In this document: piece after piece, positions 26,975 through 35,785 of the stretch
Position numbering within the stretch: the first letter of the stretch is position 1
Layout: the number at the start of each line of letters is the position of its first letter
NCBI RefSeq assembly: GCF_902652685.1
Contig: NZ_CACRUY010000022.1
Location: 1 to 64,000, forward strand
Length of the DNA: 64,000 bases
Source: Mycobacterium sp. Marseille-P9652
GTDB taxonomy: Bacteria > Actinomycetota > Actinomycetes > Mycobacteriales > Mycobacteriaceae
Reading direction: 5' to 3'
The notes under the pieces: generated by a model
Databases searched by the model: none
The model's input: the letters and a program-made list of their open reading frames with translations, nothing else
Told to the model about the DNA's origin: nothing
Translations under genes and position numbers: made by a program

Positions 26975-28192
26975 ATGACCGACCTGGACGGCGTCTTTCG
27001 CCGGGAGTGGGGACCGGCCGTCGCCGCGCTCGCGCGGTGGTCGGGCGACCTGACCGTCGCGGAGGACGCCGTCCAGGAGGCCTGTGCCGAGGCGCTGCGC
27101 ACCTGGCCGCGCGACCGCGTGCCCGACAACCCGGGCGGGTGGCTGGTGACCGTCGCCCGCAACCGCGCCCGGGATCGGCTGCGCCGCGAATCGGTCCGCC
27201 CCGGAAAGGAATTGGCGGCGGTGATGGACGACATTCTGGCGCGCACGGATAGCACCGAACCCCATCCGGTGCGCGACGACGAGCTGCGGATGATGTTCAC
27301 CTGCGCGCACCCGGCGCTCGACCGGCAGTCGCAGCTCGCGCTCACCCTGCGGTTGGTGTCGGGGTTGACCGTCGCGGAGATCGCCCGCGCGCTGCTGCAG
27401 AGCGAGGCCGCCGTCGGCCAGCGAATCACCCGGGCCAAGAACAAGATCCGGCACGCCAACATCCCGCTGCGCGTGCCGCCTCCCGGGCTGCTGGCCGAGC
27501 GCACCCCGCACGTGCTGGGCTGCGTCTACTCGGTGTTCACCGAGGGCTACTGGTCGACCGCCGGCCCGTCGGCGATCCGCGACGAACTGTGCGACGAAGG
27601 CGTCCGGCTGGCCGGCGAGCTGTGCGCCCTGATGCCCGACGAACCGGAGGCGCACGCGCTGGCCGCCCTCGTGCTGCTGCACGACTCGCGGCGGGCGACC
27701 CGGGTCGACGACGCCGGGATGCTGGTGCCGCTCGAGGACCAGGACCGCCGCCGGTGGGACCGCGGGCGGATCGCCCGCGGGCTGGACCGGCTGCGACGCG
27801 CCGAGGGGTCGACGGGCCCCTACCTCCCGCAGGCCGTGATCGCGGCGCTGCACGCGACCGCGCCGTCGTGGGAGCAGACCGATTGGACCACCATCTGTTC
27901 GGCGTACGACCGGCTCGCGGCCCTGACGGACTCGCCGGTAGTGCGCGCGAATCGCGCTCTGGCGGTCGGCTTCCGCGACGGGCCCGCGGCCGGCCTGGCG
28001 GCCCTGGACGAGGTGGCCGACGATCCCCGGCTCGCCCGCTCGGGCCTGGTCACGACACTGCGCGCCGACCTGCTGCGGCGCGCGGGGCGGACCGGCGAGG
28101 CGGTCGTCTGGTACCGAAAAGCGTTGCAGCACAACGGCTCAGAGCCGAGCAGGGAGTTCCTGCGACGCCGCATCGCCGAGTGCGGCGGGTAG
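26975..28192 (+). CDS. ECF42-type RNA polymerase sigma factor with C-terminal TPR-like extension
   Basis: 405 residues, about twice a minimal ECF sigma. Region 2 is at about residues 5-75 (AEDAVQEACAEALRTWP), region 4 at about 105-165 (QLALTLRLVSGLTVAEIARALLQSEAAVGQRITRAKNKIR). The remaining ~230 residues are helical with repeats such as LPQAVIAALHATAP and NRALAVGFRDGPAAGLAALDEV, as in the TPR-containing extension of ECF42, which takes the place of an anti-sigma factor and controls activity. Follows its DGPF partner by 9 bp. No anti-sigma gene is adjacent. Absent from the corresponding position in M. tuberculosis. Confidence 0.9.
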   Translation: MTDLDGVFRREWGPAVAALARWSGDLTVAEDAVQEACAEALRTWPRDRVPDNPGGWLVTVARNRARDRLRRESVRPGKELAAVMDDILARTDSTEPHPVRDDELRMMFTCAHPALDRQSQLALTLRLVSGLTVAEIARALLQSEAAVGQRITRAKNKIRHANIPLRVPPPGLLAERTPHVLGCVYSVFTEGYWSTAGPSAIRDELCDEGVRLAGELCALMPDEPEAHALAALVLLHDSRRATRVDDAGMLVPLEDQDRRRWDRGRIARGLDRLRRAEGSTGPYLPQAVIAALHATAPSWEQTDWTTICSAYDRLAALTDSPVVRANRALAVGFRDGPAAGLAALDEVADDPRLARSGLVTTLRADLLRRAGRTGEAVVWYRKALQHNGSEPSREFLRRRIAECGG

Positions 28193-28267
28193 TCCCGCCG
28201 AGCGTCGAGTTGTTTGCGCCGAATCGGCCGAAACCGCACAACAAGTCGACGTTCGACCCGGGAAGAG
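28193..28267. other. Convergent intergenic gap with imperfect hairpin
   Basis: 75 bp between the sigma gene (+) and rplA (-). GTCGAGTTGT and ACAACAAGTCGAC form an imperfect stem around a central CGGCCG, a weak candidate for a shared terminator. Confidence 0.3.
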
Positions 28268-28975
28268 CTACGCCTCCGCGAAGTTGCGGGTGACCGACGG
28301 GTCGACCGGGATGCCCGGGCCCGTCGTCGTCGAGACGACGATCTTCTTCAGGTACCGACCCTTGGACGCCGACGGCTTGAGCCGCAGCACCTCGTCGAGC
28401 GCGGCGCCGTAGTTCTCGGCCAGGCTCTTCTCGTCGAACGACGCCTTGCCGATGACGAAGTGCAGGTTGGCCTGCTTGTCGACGCGGAAGTTGATCTTGC
28501 CGCCCTTGATGTCGGAGACGGCCTTGGCGACGTCGGGCGTGACGGTGCCCGTCTTCGGGTTGGGCATCAGACCCCGCGGGCCGAGCACGCGGGCGATGCG
28601 GCCCACCTTCGCCATCTGGTCGGGGGTGGCGATCGCGGCGTCGAAATCGAGGAACCCGCCCTGGATCTTCTCGATCAGGTCGTCACTGCCGACGATGTCG
28701 GCGCCGGCGGCCTGCGCCTGCTCGGCCTTGTCGCCCACGGCGAACACCGCGACCCGGGCCGTCTTGCCGGTGCCGTGCGGCAGGTTGACGGTGCCGCGGA
28801 CCATCTGGTCGGCCTTGCGCGGGTCGACGCCCAGCCGGATCGCCACCTCGACCGTCGCGTCCTGCTTGGCCGACGACGTCTCCTTGGCGAGCTTGGCCGC
28901 CTCCAGCGGGGTGTAGAGGTGGTCGCGGTCCACCTTCTCGGCGGCGGCGCGGTATGCCTTGCTGTTCTTGCTCAT
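28268..28975 (-). CDS. rplA: 50S ribosomal protein L1
   Basis: 235 residues from ATG 28975, beginning [16 protein letters not shown]. The L1 signature [15 protein letters not shown] and the [16 protein letters not shown] loop are present. L1 forms the ribosomal stalk at the E site and often represses its own operon. It follows rplK by about 70 bp; last gene of the secE-nusG-rplK-rplA group. Confidence 0.98.
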   Translation of the reverse strand: MSKNSKAYRAAAEKVDRDHLYTPLEAAKLAKETSSAKQDATVEVAIRLGVDPRKADQMVRGTVNLPHGTGKTARVAVFAVGDKAEQAQAAGADIVGSDDLIEKIQGGFLDFDAAIATPDQMAKVGRIARVLGPRGLMPNPKTGTVTPDVAKAVSDIKGGKINFRVDKQANLHFVIGKASFDEKSLAENYGAALDEVLRLKPSASKGRYLKKIVVSTTTGPGIPVDPSVTRNFAEA

Positions 28976-29045
28976 TCGTTCATCCAATCTCGTGGTTGGT
29001 TGTGGTTGACGGGCCGGAGCTGGCCCTCCCACGGGTGTAACAGTT

Positions 29046-29474
29046 CTATTCGACCGTGATGCCCATCGACCGGGCGGTCCCGGCGATGATCTTGGCGGCG
29101 GCGTCGATGTCGTTGGCGTTGAGGTCGGTCTTCTTGGTCTCGGCGATCTCGCGAACCTGATCCCAGGTGACCTTGGCGACCTTGGTCTTGTGCGGCTCGG
29201 CCGAGCCCTTGCCCACACCGGCGGCCTTGAGCAGCAGCTTGGCGGCCGGCGGCGTCTTGAGCGCGAACGTGAAGCTGCGGTCCTCGTAGACCGTGATCTC
29301 CACCGGGATGACCTGGCCGCGCTGGTTCTCTGTGGCGGCGTTGTACGCCTTGCAGAACTCCATGATGTTCACGCCGTGCTGGCCGAGCGCGGGGCCGACC
29401 GGCGGCGCCGGGTTGGCCTGCCCGGCCACGATCTGCAGCTTGATCAGCCCGGCGACCTTCTTCTTCGGGGCCAT
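29046..29474 (-). CDS. rplK: 50S ribosomal protein L11
   Basis: 142 residues, standard length. The N-terminal domain ([23 protein letters not shown]) is the thiostrepton/GTPase-centre domain, and the C-terminal RNA-binding domain contains [17 protein letters not shown] and the [22 protein letters not shown] segment. L11 also takes part in RelA activation. It lies 33 bp after nusG. Confidence 0.98.
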   Translation of the reverse strand: MAPKKKVAGLIKLQIVAGQANPAPPVGPALGQHGVNIMEFCKAYNAATENQRGQVIPVEITVYEDRSFTFALKTPPAAKLLLKAAGVGKGSAEPHKTKVAKVTWDQVREIAETKKTDLNANDIDAAAKIIAGTARSMGITVE

Positions 29475-29507
29475 GAGTTGTGGTTTTCCTTCCTGACTGA
29501 GCTTGGG

Positions 29508-30828
<1,321 letters not shown>

Positions 30829-30943
30829 CGCATGCTCCTCTGTCTGCTACTGTCCCGCGGGATGCCCCGCTGAGACGTCCCTGGGCGGGACATCCTTCCA
30901 GTGTCCACCATGGCACGGCCCGGCCGTTAAGCAGGCCTTTCAG

Positions 30944-31016
<73 letters not shown>

Positions 31017-31161
31017 TCGCGGTTGGCAGGCCAACCTGCGCTTACCTGCCGGGGCTCACATGACACGCGCGCTCCCCGTTCCTTCAACTCACGGAAAGCG
31101 CGCTGACGCTGGGAAAACCCCGGGGTCCGAGTGTACTCGATTTTTCCCGAGCCCCAGAATC

Positions 31162-31659
31162 CTACGCCCTGACGACCTGCCCGGACTCCTTGTCCCATTT
31201 GAGCCGGGCGGACCCGTCCCCCTGCTGACCCATCAGGGTGGTGAAGGCCTCGAGGACGAGTTCGCCGTCATCGTTGTGGCAGACGTTCTTCGTGACGACG
31301 ATGTCGGCGCCGAACCGCTCGTTCACCGAGTGGATCTCCATCCGGGCCCACAGCTTGTCGCCGGCGAGGATCGGCTTCTTGAAGACGAACTGCTGGTCGA
31401 CCTGGACGATCTGCATGGTCTCCATGCCGATGTCGACATGCCGGAAGAAATCGAGCTGGACCAGCTTCGCCAGGATCGAGGCGAACGTCAGCGGCGCAAC
31501 GATGTTGTCGTGGCCGAGCTCGGCGGCGGCGGTCTCCTCGAAGTGTGCCGGGTGCTCGCACTTGATCGAGCCGGCGAACTGGCGGAGCTGTTCGCGGCCC
31601 ACGACAAAGTAATCCGGATACCGCCAGACCATGCCGCGGATATCGGTCTTGAGCGCCAT
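31162..31659 (-). CDS. hadC: (3R)-hydroxyacyl-ACP dehydratase subunit HadC
   Basis: 165 residues. Starts MALKTDIRGMVWRYPDYFVVGREQ, like HadA, and folds as a hot-dog protein without its own catalytic Asp/His pair; it pairs with catalytic HadB. HadBC dehydrates longer 3-hydroxyacyl chains in FAS-II elongation of mycolic acids and is favoured for long chains. Its gene follows hadB by 3 bp. Confidence 0.96.
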   Translation of the reverse strand: MALKTDIRGMVWRYPDYFVVGREQLRQFAGSIKCEHPAHFEETAAAELGHDNIVAPLTFASILAKLVQLDFFRHVDIGMETMQIVQVDQQFVFKKPILAGDKLWARMEIHSVNERFGADIVVTKNVCHNDDGELVLEAFTTLMGQQGDGSARLKWDKESGQVVRA

Positions 31660-31662
31660 CAG

Positions 31663-32091
31663 CTACGCCAGCTTCGCCGACGCGATTGCCCGCCCGAAGA
31701 TCTTCTTGCCGCCGGTGGTGGCCGTGAGCGCGATCGTCACCGACTTGCTCTCCGGGTCCACGGACTTCACGCGGCCGCTGAACACCAGCTCGGTGCCCTT
31801 GCCGTCGTTGGGCACCGGCACCACGGCGGTGAACCGGACGTTGTACTCGGTCACCGCCCCCGGGTCACCCACCCACGACGTGACATAGCCGCCGCCGATG
31901 CCCATGGTCAGCATGCCGTGCGCGATCGCGGTGTCCAGCCCGACCACCTTGGCGATCTCGTCGTCCCAGTGGATGGGGTTCAGGTCACCGGAGACGCCCG
32001 CGTAGTTCACCAGGTCACCACGCGTCAGCGGGTACGTCTTCTCCGGCAGCTGGTCGCCCACCTTGACCGAATTGAACTCACGCAGTGGCAT
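31663..32091 (-). CDS. hadB: (3R)-hydroxyacyl-ACP dehydratase subunit HadB (catalytic)
   Basis: 142 residues from ATG 32091, exactly the length of M. tuberculosis HadB; a longer reading to 32163 is not supported. Catalytic D36 and H41 lie in SGDLNPIHWDDE, the R-specific hydratase motif. It is shared by the HadAB and HadBC dimers of the mycolate FAS-II system. Its start overlaps the end of hadA by 14 bp, implying translational coupling. Confidence 0.97.
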   Translation of the reverse strand: MPLREFNSVKVGDQLPEKTYPLTRGDLVNYAGVSGDLNPIHWDDEIAKVVGLDTAIAHGMLTMGIGGGYVTSWVGDPGAVTEYNVRFTAVVPVPNDGKGTELVFSGRVKSVDPESKSVTIALTATTGGKKIFGRAIASAKLA

Positions 32092-32557
32092 GTGAAAATC
32101 CCTTTTCTCCGTCGTCTCCCGCACGGCCCGCCAGGGTCGTGTAGGTCTCCTGGACAGTCTCACCGGCTTGGTTGGTGATGATGTTCTTGGTCACGATGAT
32201 CTGGGTGCCGTGCGCCTCGCGCATCGAGTCCACCCAGACGTCGCAGTACAGCTTGTCACCCGCCACGATTGGCTTCATGAATTTAAGCACCTGATCGACC
32301 TGGACGATCTGCTGGTCGGTCACGGCGATGCCGGCGTACTCGAAGAACGCCGACTGGGCTTTGTAGCCGAACACGGAGATGAACGTCAGCGGCGCGGGCA
32401 GGCCCGGGTAGCCGAGCTCGGCGGCCGCCTTCTCGTCGAAATGCCAGTCGTCCTTGTTTTGGACGGCGTCCGCGTGCTCGCGGATTTTTTCGCGCTCGAC
32501 CTCGTAGTGGTCGGGATACCGGTAGTGCATCCCGACGATGCTCTCGGCTAGCGGCAC
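32078..32557 (-). CDS. hadA: (3R)-hydroxyacyl-ACP dehydratase subunit HadA
   Basis: 159 residues from GTG 32557. Sequence follows M. tuberculosis HadA closely (IVGMHYRYPDHYEVEREKIRE). Residue 61 (bases 32375-32377, codon TCC) is serine in APLTFISVFGYKAQ, whereas M. tuberculosis has the cysteine C61 that activated thiacetazone and isoxyl attack. HadA supplies the substrate-binding half of the HadAB dehydratase. No ribosome site is visible; a TAGGTT -10 candidate (32566-32571) lies 8 nt before the GTG, so hadABC may have its own almost leaderless promoter. Confidence 0.97.
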   Translation of the reverse strand: MPLAESIVGMHYRYPDHYEVEREKIREHADAVQNKDDWHFDEKAAAELGYPGLPAPLTFISVFGYKAQSAFFEYAGIAVTDQQIVQVDQVLKFMKPIVAGDKLYCDVWVDSMREAHGTQIIVTKNIITNQAGETVQETYTTLAGRAGDDGEKGFSHATA

Positions 32558-32602
32558 GTCTTCAGAACCTACCTAGTCAATCTCAGTAATGCGTGCGGGT
32601 GG

Positions 32603-32770
32603 CTACCGTGTCTCGCGGTGGGCCTGGTGCTTGCCGCAATTCGGGCAGAACTTCTTCAGCTCCAGCCGGTCGGGGTCGTTGCGGCGATTCTTCTTGGTGA
32701 TGTAGTTGCGGTGCTTGCACACCTCGCAGGCCAAGGTGATCTTCGGCCGTACGTCGGTACTGGAAGCCAT
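32603..32770 (-). CDS. rpmG: 50S ribosomal protein L33 (zinc-binding form)
   Basis: 55 residues, beginning [19 protein letters not shown] and ending [14 protein letters not shown]. Four cysteines in two CxxC pairs (CEVC and CPNC) make this the C+ zinc-binding form, matching RpmG2 encoded at this locus in M. tuberculosis. The gene is too short for many ORF calls but is certain from sequence. It lies between tRNA-Met and hadA on the same strand. Confidence 0.97.
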
Positions 32771-32816
32771 ATCGGTCTCTCTCGCGTCTCTCTTTAAAAA
32801 ACCCGTTGTTGTGTTG

Positions 32817-32890
<74 letters not shown>

Positions 32891-32922
32891 TCGTGCGCGC
32901 CGCGCCTGCTCGGCGTCCGCCG

Positions 32923-32995
32923 AGCCCCCTAACGGAATCGAACCGTTGACCTTTTCCTTACCATGGAAACGCTCTACCGACTGAGCTAAGGGGGC
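32923..32995 (-). tRNA. tRNA-Thr (anticodon GGT)
   Basis: 73 nt. Acceptor GCCCCCT/AGGGGGC, D-arm GCTCAGTCGGTAGAGC, anticodon loop ATGGTAA with GGT, T-arm AACGGTTCGATTCCGTT. It lies 32 bp upstream of tRNA-Met on the same strand; both probably come from one precursor. Confidence 0.96.
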
Positions 32996-33031
32996 CGTTC
33001 ACCCGAATCGGCAGTGCCGCGGGCCTAAAAG

Positions 33032-33061
33032 AGGTTACAGCGCGGCGAGCAACGGCACCAA
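33032..33061 (-). promoter_or_regulatory. Candidate promoter of the tRNA-Thr/tRNA-Met/rpmG unit
   Basis: On the minus strand TTGGTG (33056-33061) and TAACCT (33032-33037) are 18 bp apart, about 37 bp upstream of the mature tRNA-Thr 5' end. Confidence 0.4.
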
Positions 33062-33098
33062 ACCACGGCGTCCCGGGGGAACTCCGCCGGTTACCCGA

Positions 33099-33296
33099 TC
33101 ACTCACCGCCGCGGCGCGGCTCCCAGGCCCGGAGGTCGCTGAATTCGTCGTACTCGGCGTCATCCCCATCATCCGCCACGCCGAGCAGGGTGCGCAACGC
33201 GAGATGGACGGCCTCCCGCATGTCGGCCAGATGAAACCGGCTTATCGCCTCGTCGACCAGATCGGTGTCGATCTCAACCTCGACCTTCTTCTTCAT
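33099..33296 (-). CDS. VapB-like ribbon-helix-helix protein, orphan
   Basis: 65 residues from ATG 33296, MKKKVEVEIDTDLVDEAISRFHLADMREAVHLALRTLLG and then an acidic tail. The short beta strand followed by two helices is the ribbon-helix-helix fold of VapB-type antitoxins (DUF2191-like). No PIN-domain toxin gene lies next to it on either side, so it is an orphan. The ATG is exactly 6 nt from TATTGT (33303-33308 on the minus strand), implying a leaderless message. Longer reading frames upstream are not supported. Confidence 0.8.
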   Translation of the reverse strand: MKKKVEVEIDTDLVDEAISRFHLADMREAVHLALRTLLGVADDGDDAEYDEFSDLRAWEPRRGGE

Positions 33297-33302
33297 GCGC
33301 CA

Positions 33303-33371
33303 ACAATACAAAGCGGACCAAGGCGCCCTCGGGGCGTTGCGGGCAGACGTAATGGTGCGACGTCCTAGTCT
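33303..33371. promoter_or_regulatory. Divergent leaderless promoters for the VapB-like and MBL genes
   Basis: Minus strand TATTGT (33303-33308) is 6 nt from the VapB-like ATG. Plus strand TAGTCT (33366-33371) is 6 nt from the GTG at 33378. Both match TANNNT and neither gene has a ribosome site. Confidence 0.6.
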
Positions 33372-33377
33372 GGTCAG

Positions 33378-34091
33378 GTGCCTGAGGACCGGCTGTACTT
33401 CCGCCAATTGTTGTCCGGCCGCGATTTCGCCGCCGGCGACATGATCGCGACGCAGATGCGCAACTTCGCCTACCTGATCGGCGACCGGGAGACCGGGGAC
33501 TGCCTGGTGGTGGACCCCGCCTACGCCGCCGGCGACCTGATCGACACGCTCGAGGCCGACGGCATGCACCTGTCGGGCGTGCTGGTCACCCACCACCACC
33601 CCGACCACGTGGGTGGGGAGATGATGGGGTTCGCGCTCAAGGGCCTGGCCGAACTGCTGGACCGGGCGTCCGTGCCGGTGCACGTGAACACCCATGAGGC
33701 GCTGTGGGTTTCACGCGTCACCGGGATCGGCATGGGCGACCTCACCACCCACGAGGGCCACGACAAGGTCAACGTCGGCGACATCGAGATCGAGCTGCTG
33801 CACACCCCTGGCCACACGCCGGGCAGCCAGTGCTTCCTGCTCGACGGCCGACTGGTCGCCGGCGACACCCTGTTCCTCGAGGGCTGCGGGCGCACCGACT
33901 TTCCCGGCGGCGACTCCGACGAGATCTACCGCAGCCTGCAGCGGCTCGCCGCCCTTCCCGGCGACCCGACCGTCTACCCGGGCCATTGGTATTCGGCGGA
34001 ACCGAGCGCGTCCCTGTCGGAAGTCAAGCGTTCCAATTACGTCTACCGCGCCACCGACCTCAACCAGTGGCGAATGCTGATGGGCGGCTGA
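33378..34091 (+). CDS. Metallo-beta-lactamase-fold hydrolase (glyoxalase II-like)
   Basis: 237 residues. The metal-binding motif THHHPDHVGG is at about residues 71-80; further ligands are His in LLHTPGHTPGSQ and Asp in VAGDTLFLEGCGRTDFPGGD. The last motif (GRTDFPGGD) is shared with glyoxalase II and ETHE1/YcbL-type thioesterases and persulfide dioxygenases, so the substrate is a thiol adduct or thioester at best guess. Positional equivalent of Rv0634c, which is annotated glyoxalase II. In mycobacteria the thiol would be mycothiol. Leaderless GTG start, 6 nt after a TAGTCT -10. Confidence 0.9.
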   Translation: MPEDRLYFRQLLSGRDFAAGDMIATQMRNFAYLIGDRETGDCLVVDPAYAAGDLIDTLEADGMHLSGVLVTHHHPDHVGGEMMGFALKGLAELLDRASVPVHVNTHEALWVSRVTGIGMGDLTTHEGHDKVNVGDIEIELLHTPGHTPGSQCFLLDGRLVAGDTLFLEGCGRTDFPGGDSDEIYRSLQRLAALPGDPTVYPGHWYSAEPSASLSEVKRSNYVYRATDLNQWRMLMGG

Positions 34092-34142
34092 CAGACGTCG
34101 CGGGCAAACAACGCCGAAACCCTGCTGTGATATAAGCGGAGG

Positions 34143-34985
34143 GTGGATTCGATGGGGTGGATCCAGGACGGCTGGAACGGGGTCACCAATGTTGGATCCA
34201 GCACCTGGTTGGCTTGGGCGGCGTGGGCGGCGGTCGCCCTCGGCGTCATCGCGCTGATCGTCACGAATCGCCAGCTCAACCGCCGTCGCCGCCTGGCCGA
34301 GGAACAGGCCCGCCCCCACGTCGCGATGCTGATGGAACCGCACCCGGCGGACTGGCACGTCATCGAACTCGTGGTCCGCAATTTCGGGCGCACCGCCGCC
34401 TATGACATTCAATTCTCTTTTTCCAATCCGCCGACGGTCGCACAATACGAAAACGCCACGGACGGCTACGCCGACGTGGTCGAGCTGCAACTGCCCCGGG
34501 AGCTGCCGGTGCTGGCTCCCGGCCAGGAATGGCGCATGGTGTGGGATTCGGCGCTCGATCGCGCCGAGATCGGCAGCGGGATCGAGTCGCGGTTCACCGG
34601 GACCCTCACGTACTACGACCGCCCGCACTCACCGGGCGGGTGGCGGTTCTGGCAGCGCGACCGCGCGCCGATCGAGACCGCGGTGGTGCTCGACTGGGCC
34701 GACCTGCCGCCCGTGCAGCGCATCGAGCTGATGACGACGCACGACCTGGCCAAGCGCGAGAAGCAGAAGCTCGAGCTGCTCCGCGGCCTTTTGACCTACT
34801 TCCATTACGCCAGCAAGGAGACTCGGCCCGAGGTGTTCCGCGGGGAGATCGAACGCATCAACGGCGCGGTGCGCGAGACTCAGGACCGTTGGCGCACCAG
34901 GCAGCTGGAGGCGCCCACGGACGTCAGCGTGCGCTGGGGTGGCGCCGAGAACGATCTCGGCAGGCACCGCAGCCAGCCCGCCTGA
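34143..34985 (+). CDS. Membrane-anchored protein of unknown function (Rv0633c-like)
   Basis: 280 residues from GTG 34143; ATG 34152, three codons on, has GGAGG 9 nt upstream and is equally likely. One N-terminal membrane segment (about residues 21-42, WLAWAAWAAVALGVIALIV) is followed by a basic stretch and a soluble domain, so the bulk is cytoplasmic. No known catalytic motif. The length matches Rv0633c of M. tuberculosis, also of unknown function. A TATAAG -10 candidate is at 34131-34136. Confidence 0.85.
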   Translation: MDSMGWIQDGWNGVTNVGSSTWLAWAAWAAVALGVIALIVTNRQLNRRRRLAEEQARPHVAMLMEPHPADWHVIELVVRNFGRTAAYDIQFSFSNPPTVAQYENATDGYADVVELQLPRELPVLAPGQEWRMVWDSALDRAEIGSGIESRFTGTLTYYDRPHSPGGWRFWQRDRAPIETAVVLDWADLPPVQRIELMTTHDLAKREKQKLELLRGLLTYFHYASKETRPEVFRGEIERINGAVRETQDRWRTRQLEAPTDVSVRWGGAENDLGRHRSQPA

Positions 34986-35031
34986 CGACCGAACCCCGCC
35001 TTAGGGAAGAACTGAGTCAAAGGAGCAAACC

Positions 35032-35727
35032 GTGAGCGGTCCGGTCTCGTACACCCTGAAGGATTCGGTCGCCGTCATCAGGATGGACGACGGCAAGGTC
35101 AACGCGCTCGGCCCGACGATGCAGCAGGCCTTGGGCGAGGCGATCGACCGGGCCGAGAGCGACAACGCCGGCGCGCTGGTGATCACGGGCAACGAGCGCG
35201 TCTTCAGCGGTGGGTTCGACCTGAAGATCCTGACCTCGGGCGAGGCGCAGCCCGCGATCGACATGCTCAGGGGCGGGTTCGAGCTGGCCTACCGGCTGCT
35301 GTCGCACCCGAAGCCGGTGGTGATGGCCTGCACCGGTCACGCGATCGCGATGGGGGCGTTCCTGCTCGCGTCGGGCGACCACCGCGTCGCCGCCCACGCC
35401 TACAACATCCAGGCCAACGAGGTCGCAATCGGCATGGTGATCCCCTACGCCGCCCTGGAGATCATGAAGCTGCGGCTGACGCCGTCGGCGTACCAGCAGG
35501 CCGCCGGGCTGGCCAAGACGTTCTTCGGCGAGACCGCCCTGGCCGCGGGGTTCGTCGACGAGATCGTGCTGCCCGAGATGGTGGTCAGCCGCGCCGAGGA
35601 GGCCGCGCGGGAATTCGCCGGCCTGCGCCAACATGCCCACGCCGCAACCAAGTTGCGCGCCCGCGCCGACGGGCTCAAGGCGATCCGCGCCGGGATCGAC
35701 GGCATCGAGTCCGAGTTCGGCCTCTAA
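35032..35727 (+). CDS. echA3: Enoyl-CoA hydratase/isomerase family protein EchA3
   Basis: 231 residues, shorter than a full ~260-residue crotonase. The first oxyanion-hole segment is NERVFSGGFDLKIL (about residues 54-67) and the second GHAIAMGAFLLASGDHR (about 102-118). A Glu in QANEVAIGMVIP is at the usual active-site position. Acts on acyl-CoA substrates in the cytoplasm; the exact one is unknown. GTG start with AAAGGAG 7 nt upstream. Positional equivalent of Rv0632c. Confidence 0.92.
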   Translation: MSGPVSYTLKDSVAVIRMDDGKVNALGPTMQQALGEAIDRAESDNAGALVITGNERVFSGGFDLKILTSGEAQPAIDMLRGGFELAYRLLSHPKPVVMACTGHAIAMGAFLLASGDHRVAAHAYNIQANEVAIGMVIPYAALEIMKLRLTPSAYQQAAGLAKTFFGETALAAGFVDEIVLPEMVVSRAEEAAREFAGLRQHAHAATKLRARADGLKAIRAGIDGIESEFGL

Positions 35728-35785
35728 GGAATATTTATGATCGGGCTTGGAGTTTTCCCCCGCGCGAAGCGGGTAAGCCGCCTGG

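Noticed and set aside
31021-31036. GGTTGGC-AG-GCCAACC palindrome just upstream of tRNA-Trp
   Set aside because: Lies within the tRNA precursor or promoter zone and is short; no evidence to call an operator or terminator.
35759-35773. CCCGC-GCGAA-GCGGG hairpin before the Mo enzyme gene, considered as a Moco riboswitch
   Set aside because: Single 5-bp stem in a 58-bp gap; far too small for a Moco riboswitch.
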